Assembly: GCF_000382065.1 (NCBI RefSeq)
Contig: NZ_KB907498.1
Coordinates: 921,585-985,584 of the forward strand
Origin: Stenotrophomonas hibiscicola ATCC 19867
GTDB lineage: Bacteria > Pseudomonadota > Gammaproteobacteria > Xanthomonadales > Xanthomonadaceae
DNA length: 64,000 nt
Direction: 5' to 3'
A model generated the notes under the pieces. It worked only from the letters and a program-made list of their open reading frames with translations. It was not told where the DNA came from and ran no database searches. Both the position numbers and the translations under genes were made by a program. Below are positions 40,887 to 49,561 of this stretch, piece by piece. Within the stretch, counting starts at the first letter, position 1. Each line of letters opens with the position of its first letter.

Positions 40887-42509
40887 ATGCGCCCGTCCTT
40901 GCCGCCTCTGCTGACCTGCCTGCTCGCCGCGCTGCCGGCGCTGCTTTCGGCTGGCTGCAGCCCGGCCACGCCCAGCGCGCATGCGGCCGAACCTGCGAGC
41001 CGCAACGTGCCGTTCCCGTACGCCGAAACCGATATTGCCGACCTGCAGGCGCGGATGACCGCCGGTGAACTGGACAGCACCACCCTGACCCAGGCCTACC
41101 TGCAGCGCATCGCCGCCCTGGACCGCGCCGGGCCGCGCCTGCGCGCGGTGATCGAGCTCAACTCCGATGCCCTGAAGGAAGCCGCCGCGCGCGACCGCGA
41201 GCGCCGTAGCGGCCACCTGCGCGGCCCGCTGCACGGCATCCCGCTGCTGTTGAAGGACAACATCAACGCCGCGCCGATGGCCACCAGTGCCGGCTCTCTG
41301 GCCCTGCAGAGCTTCCGTCCGGACGATGCCTACCTGGTGCGCCGGCTGCGCGATGCCGGCGCCATCGTGCTGGGCAAGACCAATCTGAGCGAATGGGCCA
41401 ATTTCCGCGGCAATGATTCGATCTCCGGCTGGAGCGCGCGCGGCGGCCAGACCCGCAATCCCTATCGGCTGAGCCATTCGCCCTGTGGTTCCAGCAGCGG
41501 CAGCGCGGTAGCCGTGGCCGCCAACCTCGCCAGCGCAGCAATCGGTACCGAAACCGACGGCAGCATCGTCTGCCCGGCGGCGATCAATGGCATCGTCGGC
41601 CTCAAGCCGACCGTAGGCCTGGTCAGCCGCGACGGCATCATCCCGATTTCCTTCAGCCAGGACACCGCCGGTCCGATGGCGCGCAGTGTCGCCGACGCTG
41701 CCGCCGTGCTGACCGCGATCGCCGGCCGCGATGATGCCGACCCGGCCACCGCGACCATGCCCGGCCGCGCGGTCTACGACTACACCGCGCGACTGGACCC
41801 CCAGGGCCTGCGCGGCAAGCGCATCGGACTGCTGCAGACACCCTTGCTGAAGTACCGGGGCATGCCGCCACTGATCGAACAGGCGGCGACCGAGCTGCGT
41901 CGCGCCGGCGCCGTGGTGGTGCCGGTGGAGCTGCCCAACCAGGGCGCTTGGGCCGAGGCCGAGCGCACGCTGCTGCTGTACGAATTCAAGGCCGGGCTGG
42001 AGCGCTACTTCAGCGCCCATCGCGCCCCGCTGCGCAGCCTGGCCGAACTGATCGCCTTCAACCAGGCGCACAGCAAGCAGGAGCTGGGCCTGTTCGGCCA
42101 GGAACTGCTGGTGGCGGCCGACGCCACTGCCGGCCTGGCCGACCCGGCCTATATCCGCGCGCGCAGCGATGCACGCCGGTTGGCGGGCCCGGAAGGCATT
42201 GACGCTGCCCTCGCCGCCCACCAGCTTGATGCGCTGGTGGCCCCCACCACCGGCGTGGCGTGGCCGATCCGCAGCGAAGGCGACGATTTCCCCGGCGAGA
42301 GCTACAGCGCTGCCGCTGTGGCTGGCTATCCCAGCCTGACTGTGCCGATGGGCCAGATCAACGGCCTTCCCGTCGGCCTGCTGTTCATGGGCACCGCCTG
42401 GAGCGAGCCGAAGCTGATCGAGATGGCCTACGCCTACGAGCAGCGCACGCGCGCACGGCGCCCGCCGCACTTCGATACCGACGCGCTGATCGACGCTGGC
42501 GAGCCGTGA
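40887..42509 (+). CDS. Peptide amidase (amidase signature family)
   Basis: A 540-residue exported enzyme that removes the C-terminal amide from peptides. It belongs to the amidase signature family with the Ser-cisSer-Lys triad visible as Lys123 (LLLKDN), Ser202 (CGSSSGS) and Ser226 (TDGSIVCP). From this ATG the numbering agrees with that of the characterised S. maltophilia peptide amidase. The N-terminus [20 protein letters not shown] is a signal peptide followed by SAGC, a plausible lipobox, so it may be lipid-anchored. A conventional cleavage at AHA|AEP is the alternative. It lies 41 bases after the DUF2127 gene. Confidence 0.95.
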   Translation: MRPSLPPLLTCLLAALPALLSAGCSPATPSAHAAEPASRNVPFPYAETDIADLQARMTAGELDSTTLTQAYLQRIAALDRAGPRLRAVIELNSDALKEAAARDRERRSGHLRGPLHGIPLLLKDNINAAPMATSAGSLALQSFRPDDAYLVRRLRDAGAIVLGKTNLSEWANFRGNDSISGWSARGGQTRNPYRLSHSPCGSSSGSAVAVAANLASAAIGTETDGSIVCPAAINGIVGLKPTVGLVSRDGIIPISFSQDTAGPMARSVADAAAVLTAIAGRDDADPATATMPGRAVYDYTARLDPQGLRGKRIGLLQTPLLKYRGMPPLIEQAATELRRAGAVVVPVELPNQGAWAEAERTLLLYEFKAGLERYFSAHRAPLRSLAELIAFNQAHSKQELGLFGQELLVAADATAGLADPAYIRARSDARRLAGPEGIDAALAAHQLDALVAPTTGVAWPIRSEGDDFPGESYSAAAVAGYPSLTVPMGQINGLPVGLLFMGTAWSEPKLIEMAYAYEQRTRARRPPHFDTDALIDAGEP

Positions 42510-42519
42510 TCGTGTTTCT

Positions 42520-42585
42520 GTAGAGCCGAGCCCACGCTCGGCTTCAACGGAAAATCGAAAGCAGCCGAGCATGGCTCGGCTCTAC
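42520..42585. repeat. SMAG palindrome pair (GTAGAGCCGAG type)
   Basis: Inverted pair (42520-42543 and 42563-42585) between the convergent peptide amidase and mechanosensitive channel genes; it reaches into the last codons of the channel gene. Confidence 0.88.
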
Positions 42586-43724
42586 AGCGGCTGGTCGGGC
42601 TCCGCTGGCACGATCGCCGCCTCACCGTCTTCAGCCCCCGGCGAACGCACATCTGCAGTGCGTGCACGAGGACCACGCGGCATGTCCAGCTCGTCTGCAT
42701 GCTGCAGCCGCGCACGCACCTGCGGCAGCGACTGCGGATGCTCACGCGCGAGGAAATCGAGCATGCGCTCGCGCACCAGGCAACGCAGGTCGAACGCGTC
42801 GCCGGAGCTGCGCGCACTGACCAGCAGGCGGACCTGGATTGCACGCTCACTGGTTTCAGTCACCTGGGTCACGCAGACTCGGCCATCCCACAACGCTTCG
42901 CCCCGGCAGATGCGCTCCAGTTCAGCACGGATCGCCGCAATCGGGGCACGATAATCCAGCCACAGGAAGGCTGTGCCGAGCAGGTCGGCACTACGCCGCG
43001 TCCAGTTCTGGAACGGGTTCTCGATGAACCAGGTCAACGGCACCACCATCCGCCGCTCATCCCAGATACGCACCACCACGTAACTGCTTCCGATCTCCTC
43101 GATGCGTCCCCACTCGCCTTCCACGATCACCACGTCATCCAGGCGGATCGGCTGCGTCAACGCGATCTGCAGGCCGGCGATCAGATTGCCGAACACCGGC
43201 TTGGCCGCGATACCGGCCACCAGGCCGATCAGGCCGGCCGAGGCCAGCAGCGCGGTACCGATCTTCTGCACCATCGGAAACGTCAGCAGCACCAGCGATG
43301 CGCCCAGCACGATGATGCCGCCCATCAGCACCCGGCTGAGCACGCGCGTCTGGGTCTGGATGCGGCGCGCTTCCAGATTGTCGGAGACATCAATGGGATG
43401 GCTGCGCAGGATTGCGCGCTCGCCCGCCGCCACCGCACGTACCAGCAACCAGATGAAGCAGGCAGTCAACGCGATGTGCAGCACATGCTGCAGATGGCCC
43501 AGCAACGGATCCTGCAGCGGCGTGGCCTGCAGGGCGGGAATCAACAGCAGCAACGGCCACGCGGTGGCCATCGGCAGGCCGAGCACGCGCCCGATGCGTG
43601 CGCGCCGTCGATCACGCCCTTTCAGCCGGTGATAGATCCACAGGATCAGCCACGCGCCGATGCCACCCACCAATGCGGCCAAACCCAATGGCCATGCATA
43701 GGCCTGCATGTGCTCCCAAGGCAC
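42582..43724 (-). CDS. MscS-family mechanosensitive ion channel
   Basis: A 380-residue inner-membrane channel with about five membrane helices. The pore-lining helix and beta domain are in ASAGLIGLVAGIAAKPVFGN and LTQPIRLDDVVIVEGEWGRI, followed by the soluble vestibule domain. The GTG at 43724 is chosen because GGAGGTG lies 7 bases upstream; ATGs at 43709 and 43769 are alternatives. A Glu/Asp-rich tail ends in the SMAG pair. It would release osmolytes under hypo-osmotic stress. Confidence 0.88.
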   Translation of the reverse strand: MPWEHMQAYAWPLGLAALVGGIGAWLILWIYHRLKGRDRRRARIGRVLGLPMATAWPLLLLIPALQATPLQDPLLGHLQHVLHIALTACFIWLLVRAVAAGERAILRSHPIDVSDNLEARRIQTQTRVLSRVLMGGIIVLGASLVLLTFPMVQKIGTALLASAGLIGLVAGIAAKPVFGNLIAGLQIALTQPIRLDDVVIVEGEWGRIEEIGSSYVVVRIWDERRMVVPLTWFIENPFQNWTRRSADLLGTAFLWLDYRAPIAAIRAELERICRGEALWDGRVCVTQVTETSERAIQVRLLVSARSSGDAFDLRCLVRERMLDFLAREHPQSLPQVRARLQHADELDMPRGPRARTADVRSPGAEDGEAAIVPAEPDQPL

Positions 43725-43907
43725 TCTTGCCACCTCCACGTGAAAGCGTGAACGGACAGCCTCGCGCATGGCGCATGAGCGTCACGTCAGTCGTTCGTAA
43801 GGAGGGTGTTGATCGGCAGGGCTTGCAGCCCTGCACCTGCTGCGAGCCGAAGCAACAGCAACAGCAACAGCCGAAGCAGAAGCGGGTTTCCTGTGGGATG
43901 GCGGGAT

Positions 43908-43992
43908 GGGTCCGGTCGCGGAGACGCCGTGAACCCATCCATGGAGGCTTGTCCGCGGCATCCATGCCGCGGACACTCCCGCAACCGGACCC
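43908..43992 (+). repeat. Nested-hairpin module in left arm of copy 2
   Basis: Outer arms GGGTCCGGTCGCGG (from 43908) and CCGCAACCGGACCC (to 43992), one mismatch. The inner hairpin GTCCGCGGCAT-CC-ATGCCGCGGAC has perfect 11-base arms around the shared CATCCATG apex. Confidence 0.85.
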
Positions 43993-44040
43993 ACCCCGCC
44001 TTCGACAGTTTTCTGCGATCTGTCGGAACCTGCTGCTGAT

Positions 44041-44241
44041 GGTGGGTGCCGACCGTTGGTCGGCACGGGGTCGGAGCCCATTTTGAATACTGCTATCTGA
44101 AAGAAAAATCGTGTCGACCAACGGTCGACACCTACCAACAGCCGCGCATGCCAATCGCCGCAGTTACCAGTAGATCCACGCCATGCGTGGATGATTCATT
44201 CGACATCTGACAGATGTGCCGACCAACGGTCGGCACCCACC
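44041..44241. repeat. SMAG cluster in the centre of copy 2
   Basis: Four palindromes: 44047-44066 (GTGCCGACC/GGTCGGCAC), 44111-44135 (GTGTCGACC type), 44170-44193 (GTAGATCCACG type) and 44216-44241 (GTGCCGACC type). The order and sequence types differ from copy 1. Confidence 0.82.
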
Positions 44242-44272
44242 AATAGCGACCTGAACCTGTCGAAGGTGGGGC

Positions 44273-44358
44273 GGTGTCGGAGTGCGGGGTGTCAGCGGCA
44301 TGGATGCGGCTGCCAAGCCTTCAAGGACGTACTTGTGGCGTCCCCGCACTCCGACACC
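44273..44358 (-). repeat. Nested-hairpin module in right arm of copy 2
   Basis: Perfect 17-base arms 44273-44289 and 44342-44358, the same sequences as in the right arm of copy 1; inner GCGGCATGGATGCGGC has a one-base asymmetry. Confidence 0.85.
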
Positions 44359-44450
44359 CGCCAACCCACGGATAGCCCGCTTTTGACGTTGACGTTGACG
44401 TTGCTCTGGCTCGTAGCAGGTGCAGGGCTGCAAGCCCTGCCGAAAAACCC

Positions 44451-45842
44451 TTACCGCACTTGCTCCTGCTTGCGTACGATCGCCATCGCGATCTCCAGCG
44501 ACTGCTCGTAGTTCAACCGCGGGTCCACCGTTGAACGATACGCGCGCTCCAGGTCGCGCTCGGTCAGTTCGCGCGCGCCGCCGATGCACTCGGTCACGTC
44601 CTCGCCGGTCAGTTCCAGATGCACACCGCCCAGGCGCGTACCGGCGGCCGCATGCAGGTCGAACGACATCTCCACCTCGCCACGCACGTTGTCGAAGCGA
44701 CGTGTCTTGAAACCGTTGGCGGTGCTTTCGGTATTGCCATGCATCGCATCGCACACCCACAGCACGCGGCGACCATCACGCTTGACCGCGTCCAGCAGCG
44801 GCGGCAGTTTCTCGGCGATCTGCGCGGCACCCATGCGGTGGATGAAGCTCAGGCGGCCCGGCTCGTCATGCGGGTTGAGCACATCGATCAGGCGCAGCAG
44901 CTGGTCCGGCGTCACCGACGGGCCCACCTTGATCGCAATCGGATTGCGCACGCCACGCAGGTATTCCACGTGCGCGCCATCCAGCGCAGCCGTGCGCATG
45001 CCGATCCAGGGGTAATGCGTGCTCAGGTTCAACCAGCCCTGCTGGCGGGGCACCTGGCGGGTCAGTGCCTGCTCGTACGGCAACAGCAGCGCTTCATGCG
45101 AGGTGTAGAAGTCGATGCGGTTGAGGTTGTGCACGCGGGCCCCGGCCAACGTCTCCATGAAATGCACGGCATCGCCGATCGAGGCCACCATCTTCTGGTA
45201 CTCGGCGGCCAGCGGCGAATGGCTCACCCATTCCAGGTTCCAGTACTCGGGGTGGTGCAGGTCGGCGAAACCACCATCGATCAGCGCCCGTACGAAGTTC
45301 ATCGTCATCGCCGAATGCGCGTGCGCCTGCAGCATCCGCTTCGGGTCCGGCAGGCGCGCTGCTTCAGTGAAGGCCGGCGCATTGATGACATCGCCGCGGT
45401 AGCTCGGCAGGGTCACACCGTCGCGCGTCTCGGTATCGGCCGAACGCGGCTTGGCGTACTGGCCGGCGAAACGACCCACGCGGATCACCGGCTGGCGCAG
45501 CCCATGCACCAGCACCAGGCTCATCTGCAGCAGCACCTTCAGGCGGTTGGAGATGGTGCCCGATTCGCAGTCGCTGAAGTTCTCGGCGCAGTCGCCGCCC
45601 TGCAGCAGGAAGCGCTTGCCCTCCTGGGCCTCCGCCAACTGCTGCTTCAGGGCCAGGATCTCCCACGAGGTGACCAGCGGCGGCAGCCGCTTCAGCTCGT
45701 GCAGGGCAGCGTCCAGCGCCACCGGGTCCGGGTAGGTCGGCATCTGCAGCGCGGTCTTGCCACGCCAGCTCTCCGGCGACCAGGCAGCGCCGGTGGCGGC
45801 TGCGACGGGATCGGGGACAGGCGAAACGGCGGACAGGCTCAT
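44451..45842 (-). CDS. Class II 3-deoxy-7-phosphoheptulonate (DAHP) synthase
   Basis: A 463-residue cytosolic enzyme joining PEP and erythrose-4-phosphate, the first step of the shikimate pathway. Class II (plant/mycobacterial-type) features: LLQGGDCAENFSDCE, RVGRFAGQYAKPRS, PSYRGDVIN, and WVCDAMHGNT with the metal-binding residues. ATG 45842 follows GGAAG; an in-frame start 10 codons upstream is less well placed. Confidence 0.95.
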   Translation of the reverse strand: MSLSAVSPVPDPVAAATGAAWSPESWRGKTALQMPTYPDPVALDAALHELKRLPPLVTSWEILALKQQLAEAQEGKRFLLQGGDCAENFSDCESGTISNRLKVLLQMSLVLVHGLRQPVIRVGRFAGQYAKPRSADTETRDGVTLPSYRGDVINAPAFTEAARLPDPKRMLQAHAHSAMTMNFVRALIDGGFADLHHPEYWNLEWVSHSPLAAEYQKMVASIGDAVHFMETLAGARVHNLNRIDFYTSHEALLLPYEQALTRQVPRQQGWLNLSTHYPWIGMRTAALDGAHVEYLRGVRNPIAIKVGPSVTPDQLLRLIDVLNPHDEPGRLSFIHRMGAAQIAEKLPPLLDAVKRDGRRVLWVCDAMHGNTESTANGFKTRRFDNVRGEVEMSFDLHAAAGTRLGGVHLELTGEDVTECIGGARELTERDLERAYRSTVDPRLNYEQSLEIAMAIVRKQEQVR

Positions 45843-46007
45843 TGCAGGCTTCCGGAGGTGGGGGACGTTCATGGTCGCAGAGCCGACCGCTGTCGCAAAG
45901 GGCCGAACGGCGTCTGCACATGACTGAACGCCGGGGAAAGGGCATCGCGATTAGCCAAAAGCGGCATGCCCACGGCCAGCCGGTCAGGCGCATGATTCGC
46001 CACGCAC

Positions 46008-46022
46008 TGTTACGAAGTAACA
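46008..46022. promoter_or_regulatory. Candidate operator upstream of the third TonB receptor
   Basis: TGTTAC-GAA-GTAACA is a perfect inverted repeat 37 bases before the start codon. The position fits a repressor site over the promoter or start region. The protein that would bind it is unknown. Confidence 0.5.
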
Positions 46023-46059
46023 CTCAATCCCCAATGGCCCCTTCCACAGCCTATCCGCC

Positions 46060-48183
46060 ATGAAGCCCTCCCTGCTTGCTACCGGCATCACCTTCGCCCT
46101 CACCCTGGCCAGCCTGCCTTCCCTCGCCGTGGCCGCCGATGCCGCCGCTCCCGTGAAGGACCTCGACGCGGTCACCGTCCACGCCCAGCTCGACCAGGCC
46201 CGCAACACGCTGTCGCCGGACATCGGCAGCAGCCAGTACCAGATCACCGCCGAGGACATCCAGAAGCAGCCGCTGGGCGCCTCCGCGCCGCTCAGCCAGG
46301 TGCTGCTGCAGGCGCCCGGCGTGGTCCAGGATTCCTACGGCGGCGTGCACGTGCGCGGCGACCACGCCAATCTGCAGTACCGCATCAACGGCGTGCTGCT
46401 GCCCGAATCGATCTCGGGCTTCGGCCAGACGCTGGATGCACGCACCATCAAGAGCATCCGCCTGATGGATGGCGCGCTGCCGGCGCAGTTCGGCGAGCGC
46501 ACCGCTGCAGTGGTCGACATCACCACCCGCAGCGGCGCCGAGCTCGGCAACGGCGGCAGCGCCGGGCTGACCGCAGGCTCGTTCGGCAAGATCAATCCCA
46601 ACGCCTCGTGGTGGGGCAACCAGGGGCGCTGGAGCTGGTTCCTGACTGGCAACTACGACCAGAACGAGGTTGGCCTGGAGAACCCGACCCGCTCGCGCAA
46701 GCCGCTGCACGACGACACCCACCAGGGCAAAGCGTTCGCTGACCTTACCTACCTCGTCAACGAGAACACCCGCCTGAGCGTGTTCGCCGGCTTTGCCAAC
46801 AATCGCTTCCAGATCCCGGTCAACCCCGGGCAGACGCCGCAGTTCGGTTACCTCGATACCACCACCTTCGACTCCAGCCAGCTGGATGAAACCCAGCGCG
46901 AGGCCACCCGCTTCGGCATGCTGGTGCTGCAGGGCACGTTGGGCAGCACCGCATATCAGCTCTCGGCCGGGCAGCGCTACAGCGATGTGGCATTCCATCC
47001 GGATGTCGTCGGCGACCTGGTGTTCAGTGGCGTCGCCTCGCAGGTGCAACGCAGCAACCGCGCCAACACGCTGCAGGCCGATTTCTCCACCCCACTGGGC
47101 AACGACCACACGCTGCGCTATGGCCTGTACGGCAACTACGAGAATGCGCGGGCCAGCAACAGCAGCTGGGTGTTTCCGGTCGATGACGCCGGCCAGCAGT
47201 CCAGCACCACACCGCTGCTGATACCTGACCGCAGTGCCTTCCATGCCAGCACGCTGGCGCTGTACGTGCAGGATGAATGGAAGATCGGCGACGACTGGAC
47301 CGTCAACTACGGCCTGCGCGGAGATCGCTACAAGGCCTTTGGCCACACCGAGGGCCAGCTCAGCCCCCGCGTGGGAGTGGTCTGGAATGCCAGCGACAGC
47401 ACCACCGTGCATGCCGGCTATTCGCGTTACTTCACGCCACCGGCCAGTGAGCTGATCGCCAGCAGCGATATCGCCCTATACGACGGCACCACCAACCAGC
47501 AGCCCAGCGGCGGCAACAACACGCCACTGGCCGAACGCAGCGACTACTACGACATCGGCGTGTCGCAGCAGGTGGGCGACCACCTCACCCTGGGCTTGGA
47601 CGCCTACGATCGCCGCGTTGCGCGCCTGCAGGACGAAGGCCAGTTCGGCGCCGCCTACATCTACTCGACGTTCAACTATCGCCGTGGCCACATCCGTGGG
47701 CTGGAGTTCAGTGCCGACTACAGCAACGGCCCGTTCAGCGCCTACTTCAACGCGGCGTACAACAAGGCCATCGGCACCCAGGTGATCACCAGCCAGTACA
47801 ACCTCGATCCGGACGCGCTGGCCTATGTGGCCGACCACTGGATCCACCTCGACCACGACCAGAAACTGACCTCATCGGGTGGCTTCAGCTACGCCTTTGC
47901 CGGACACAACCGGATCGGTGCCAACTACGTGTTCGGCAGCGGCCTGCGTTCGGACATCGAGGGCGTACCCAACGGCGGCGAGCTGCCGTCGTACCTGCAG
48001 GTGAACCTCAGCGCCGGGCACGACTTCAATGCCGACAGCGGCCATCCGTTGCACGTCCAACTGGCCGTGTTCAACGCACTGGATCGCAGCTACCAGCTGC
48101 GCGACGGTGGCGGTGTCGGCGTCTTCGCCCCGCAGTGGGGACCGCGCCGAGGTGCTTACCTGAGCCTGCAGCAGGATTTCTGA
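46060..48183 (+). CDS. TonB-dependent receptor
   Basis: A 707-residue outer-membrane transporter. Signal peptide MKPSLLATGITFALTLASLPSLAVAA; then a TonB-box-like LDAVTVHA, plug domain (SQVLLQAPGVVQDSYGGVHV, LQYRINGVLLPES) and barrel ending LSLQQDF with terminal Phe. Unlike the two receptors at the start of the window it is short and not paralogous to them at the level of visible motifs. Substrate unknown. A 15-base palindrome lies just upstream. Confidence 0.93.
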   Translation: MKPSLLATGITFALTLASLPSLAVAADAAAPVKDLDAVTVHAQLDQARNTLSPDIGSSQYQITAEDIQKQPLGASAPLSQVLLQAPGVVQDSYGGVHVRGDHANLQYRINGVLLPESISGFGQTLDARTIKSIRLMDGALPAQFGERTAAVVDITTRSGAELGNGGSAGLTAGSFGKINPNASWWGNQGRWSWFLTGNYDQNEVGLENPTRSRKPLHDDTHQGKAFADLTYLVNENTRLSVFAGFANNRFQIPVNPGQTPQFGYLDTTTFDSSQLDETQREATRFGMLVLQGTLGSTAYQLSAGQRYSDVAFHPDVVGDLVFSGVASQVQRSNRANTLQADFSTPLGNDHTLRYGLYGNYENARASNSSWVFPVDDAGQQSSTTPLLIPDRSAFHASTLALYVQDEWKIGDDWTVNYGLRGDRYKAFGHTEGQLSPRVGVVWNASDSTTVHAGYSRYFTPPASELIASSDIALYDGTTNQQPSGGNNTPLAERSDYYDIGVSQQVGDHLTLGLDAYDRRVARLQDEGQFGAAYIYSTFNYRRGHIRGLEFSADYSNGPFSAYFNAAYNKAIGTQVITSQYNLDPDALAYVADHWIHLDHDQKLTSSGGFSYAFAGHNRIGANYVFGSGLRSDIEGVPNGGELPSYLQVNLSAGHDFNADSGHPLHVQLAVFNALDRSYQLRDGGGVGVFAPQWGPRRGAYLSLQQDF

Positions 48184-48184
48184 G

Positions 48185-48241
48185 GTAGCGCCGGCCGCTG
48201 GCCGGTATTCCCACGGTGTGCCGGCCAGCGGCCGGCACTAC
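48185..48241. repeat. SMAG palindrome pair (GCCGGCC type)
   Basis: Inverted pair (48185-48207 and 48219-48241) between the convergent TonB receptor and dsbB genes, starting 2 bases after the receptor stop. Confidence 0.88.
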
Positions 48242-48248
48242 CCTGCGT

Positions 48249-48755
48249 TCAGCGCTTGACCCTGCGCAGCGACGCCACCAGCGCCCACAGCGCCAGCAGC
48301 ACGAACCACACGCCCGACCACATCGGCATGGTCAGGCCCAGGAAGGTCCAGTCGATGTTGCCGCAGTTGCCGGTACCGGTGAGCACCGTGCGGAACACTT
48401 CCAGCGGCCCCATGGTCTCGCGCAGGAAGCTCAGCGGCGGGCCGCAGGTCGCGCCCATCTCCGGCGGCAGCATCTGCACGTAGACGTGGCGCGCGGCAAT
48501 GCCGACGCCTACAGCGGCGGCAATGAAGGCGAGAATGCCGTAGGTCGCGCGTCCCGGGCGGTTGGACGGCCCGTGCAGCGCACCGATCAGGAACAGCAGG
48601 CCCAGCGCGGCGAAGGCCAGCCGCTGGAAGATGCACAGCGGACACGGCTCCAGGCCCATCTTCAGCTGCAGGAAGATCGCGTAGCCGAGCAGGCCCGCGC
48701 AGATCAGGAAGCCCAGGAAGAACTGGGCGCGGAAGGGCCAGCGCAGTGGATTCAT
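48249..48755 (-). CDS. dsbB: Disulfide bond formation protein DsbB
   Basis: A 168-residue inner-membrane protein that reoxidises DsbA and passes electrons to quinones. Four membrane helices are visible. The first periplasmic cysteine pair is CPLC (LEPCPLCIFQRL), and the second pair is the Cys of ATCGPP and NCGN. ATG 48755 is taken; a TTG two codons upstream is possible. Confidence 0.95.
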   Translation of the reverse strand: MNPLRWPFRAQFFLGFLICAGLLGYAIFLQLKMGLEPCPLCIFQRLAFAALGLLFLIGALHGPSNRPGRATYGILAFIAAAVGVGIAARHVYVQMLPPEMGATCGPPLSFLRETMGPLEVFRTVLTGTGNCGNIDWTFLGLTMPMWSGVWFVLLALWALVASLRRVKR

Positions 48756-48863
48756 CGTCAACGCTCGAATGGATCAGGGCGCCAAGCGTAACCGAGAGCG
48801 CGCGCCATTCGAACCGCCACAGGTGACGCCTGTCGGAACGGTGCGGGTCGCATTGTGCCGCAG

Positions 48864-48928
48864 GTAGCGCCGGGCCATGCCCGGCGAGCGTAGCGGATAC
48901 GGAAACGCCGGGCATGGCCCGGCGCTAC
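48864..48928. repeat. SMAG palindrome pair (GTAGCGCCGGG type)
   Basis: Inverted pair (48864-48886 and 48906-48928) between dsbB and the end of the ribosomal operon. Confidence 0.9.
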
Positions 48929-48937
48929 CAGAACGCA

Positions 48938-48961
48938 AAAGCCCGGCAGAGGCCGGGCTTT
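48938..48961 (-). terminator. Terminator of the ribosomal protein supercluster
   Basis: AAAGCCCGGC-AGAG-GCCGGGCTTT stem-loop 27 bases beyond the rplQ stop codon. Confidence 0.9.
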
Positions 48962-48987
48962 CGCTGTGTCGCGTTGGAGCGGTCCGA

Positions 48988-49371
48988 TTACTCGGCCACT
49001 TCCTCGGCCACGACCGGACGGTCGACCAGCTCGACGTAGGCCATCGGCGCGTTGTCGCCGGCGCGGAAACCGCACTTCAGCAGGCGCAGGTAGCCGCCCG
49101 GACGGTTCGCGTAGCGCGGGCCCAGGATGGTGAACAGGTTGCCCACCGCTTCGTTGTCGCGCAGGCGGGCGAAGGCCAGACGGCGGTTGGCGACGGAGTC
49201 GACCTTGGCCAGGGTGATCAGCGGCTCGGCAACGCGGCGCAGTTCCTTGGCCTTCGGCAGGGTGGTCTTGATCAGCTCGTGCTTGAACAGCGAGGCGGCC
49301 ATGTTCTTGAACATCGCTTCGCGGTGGGCGCTGGTGCGGCTGAACTTACGGCCAGACTTCTGGTGACGCAT
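48988..49371 (-). CDS. rplQ: 50S ribosomal protein L17
   Basis: A 127-residue large-subunit protein, opening [20 protein letters not shown] and containing LITLAKVD and GGYLRLLK. Last gene of the alpha operon. It is separated from rpoA by 190 bases containing a strong hairpin, unusually far for this pair. Confidence 0.97.
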   Translation of the reverse strand: MRHQKSGRKFSRTSAHREAMFKNMAASLFKHELIKTTLPKAKELRRVAEPLITLAKVDSVANRRLAFARLRDNEAVGNLFTILGPRYANRPGGYLRLLKCGFRAGDNAPMAYVELVDRPVVAEEVAE

Positions 49372-49516
49372 GGTGATATTCCTTGGTTAATGATGAGGCT
49401 GTGCGGATCGTTGTCGCCATCCTGGCGTTGCTGCGCGGACTGCGGTTGGTCCTGGCCCTCCGTCCTGGACGGCCTGCCCGCGAACCTGCGGTTCGTCGTG
49501 GCGTGTTGTGTTGCGT

Positions 49517-49548
49517 TGAAGGCTCCACCGCGAACGGTGGAGCCTTCA
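49517..49548 (-). terminator. Intra-operon hairpin between rpoA and rplQ
   Basis: A perfect 13-base stem (TGAAGGCTCCACC / GGTGGAGCCTTCA) with loop GCGAAC, 14 bases after the rpoA stop. The T-run is poor, so it may be an attenuator or processing site rather than a full terminator. Confidence 0.65.
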
Positions 49549-49561
49549 GGCATTACCGATA

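Larger units (their letters stand above)
43814..44442. repeat. Composite palindromic element, copy 2 (~630 bp)
   Basis: Terminal inverted repeats of 34 bases with one mismatch (43814-43847 and 44409-44442) enclose hairpin modules in opposite orientation (43908-43992 and 44273-44358) and a central cluster of four SMAG palindromes. It is collinear with copy 1. Its right end lies 8 bases from the stop codon of the DAHP synthase gene. No coding capacity is credible. Confidence 0.88.
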
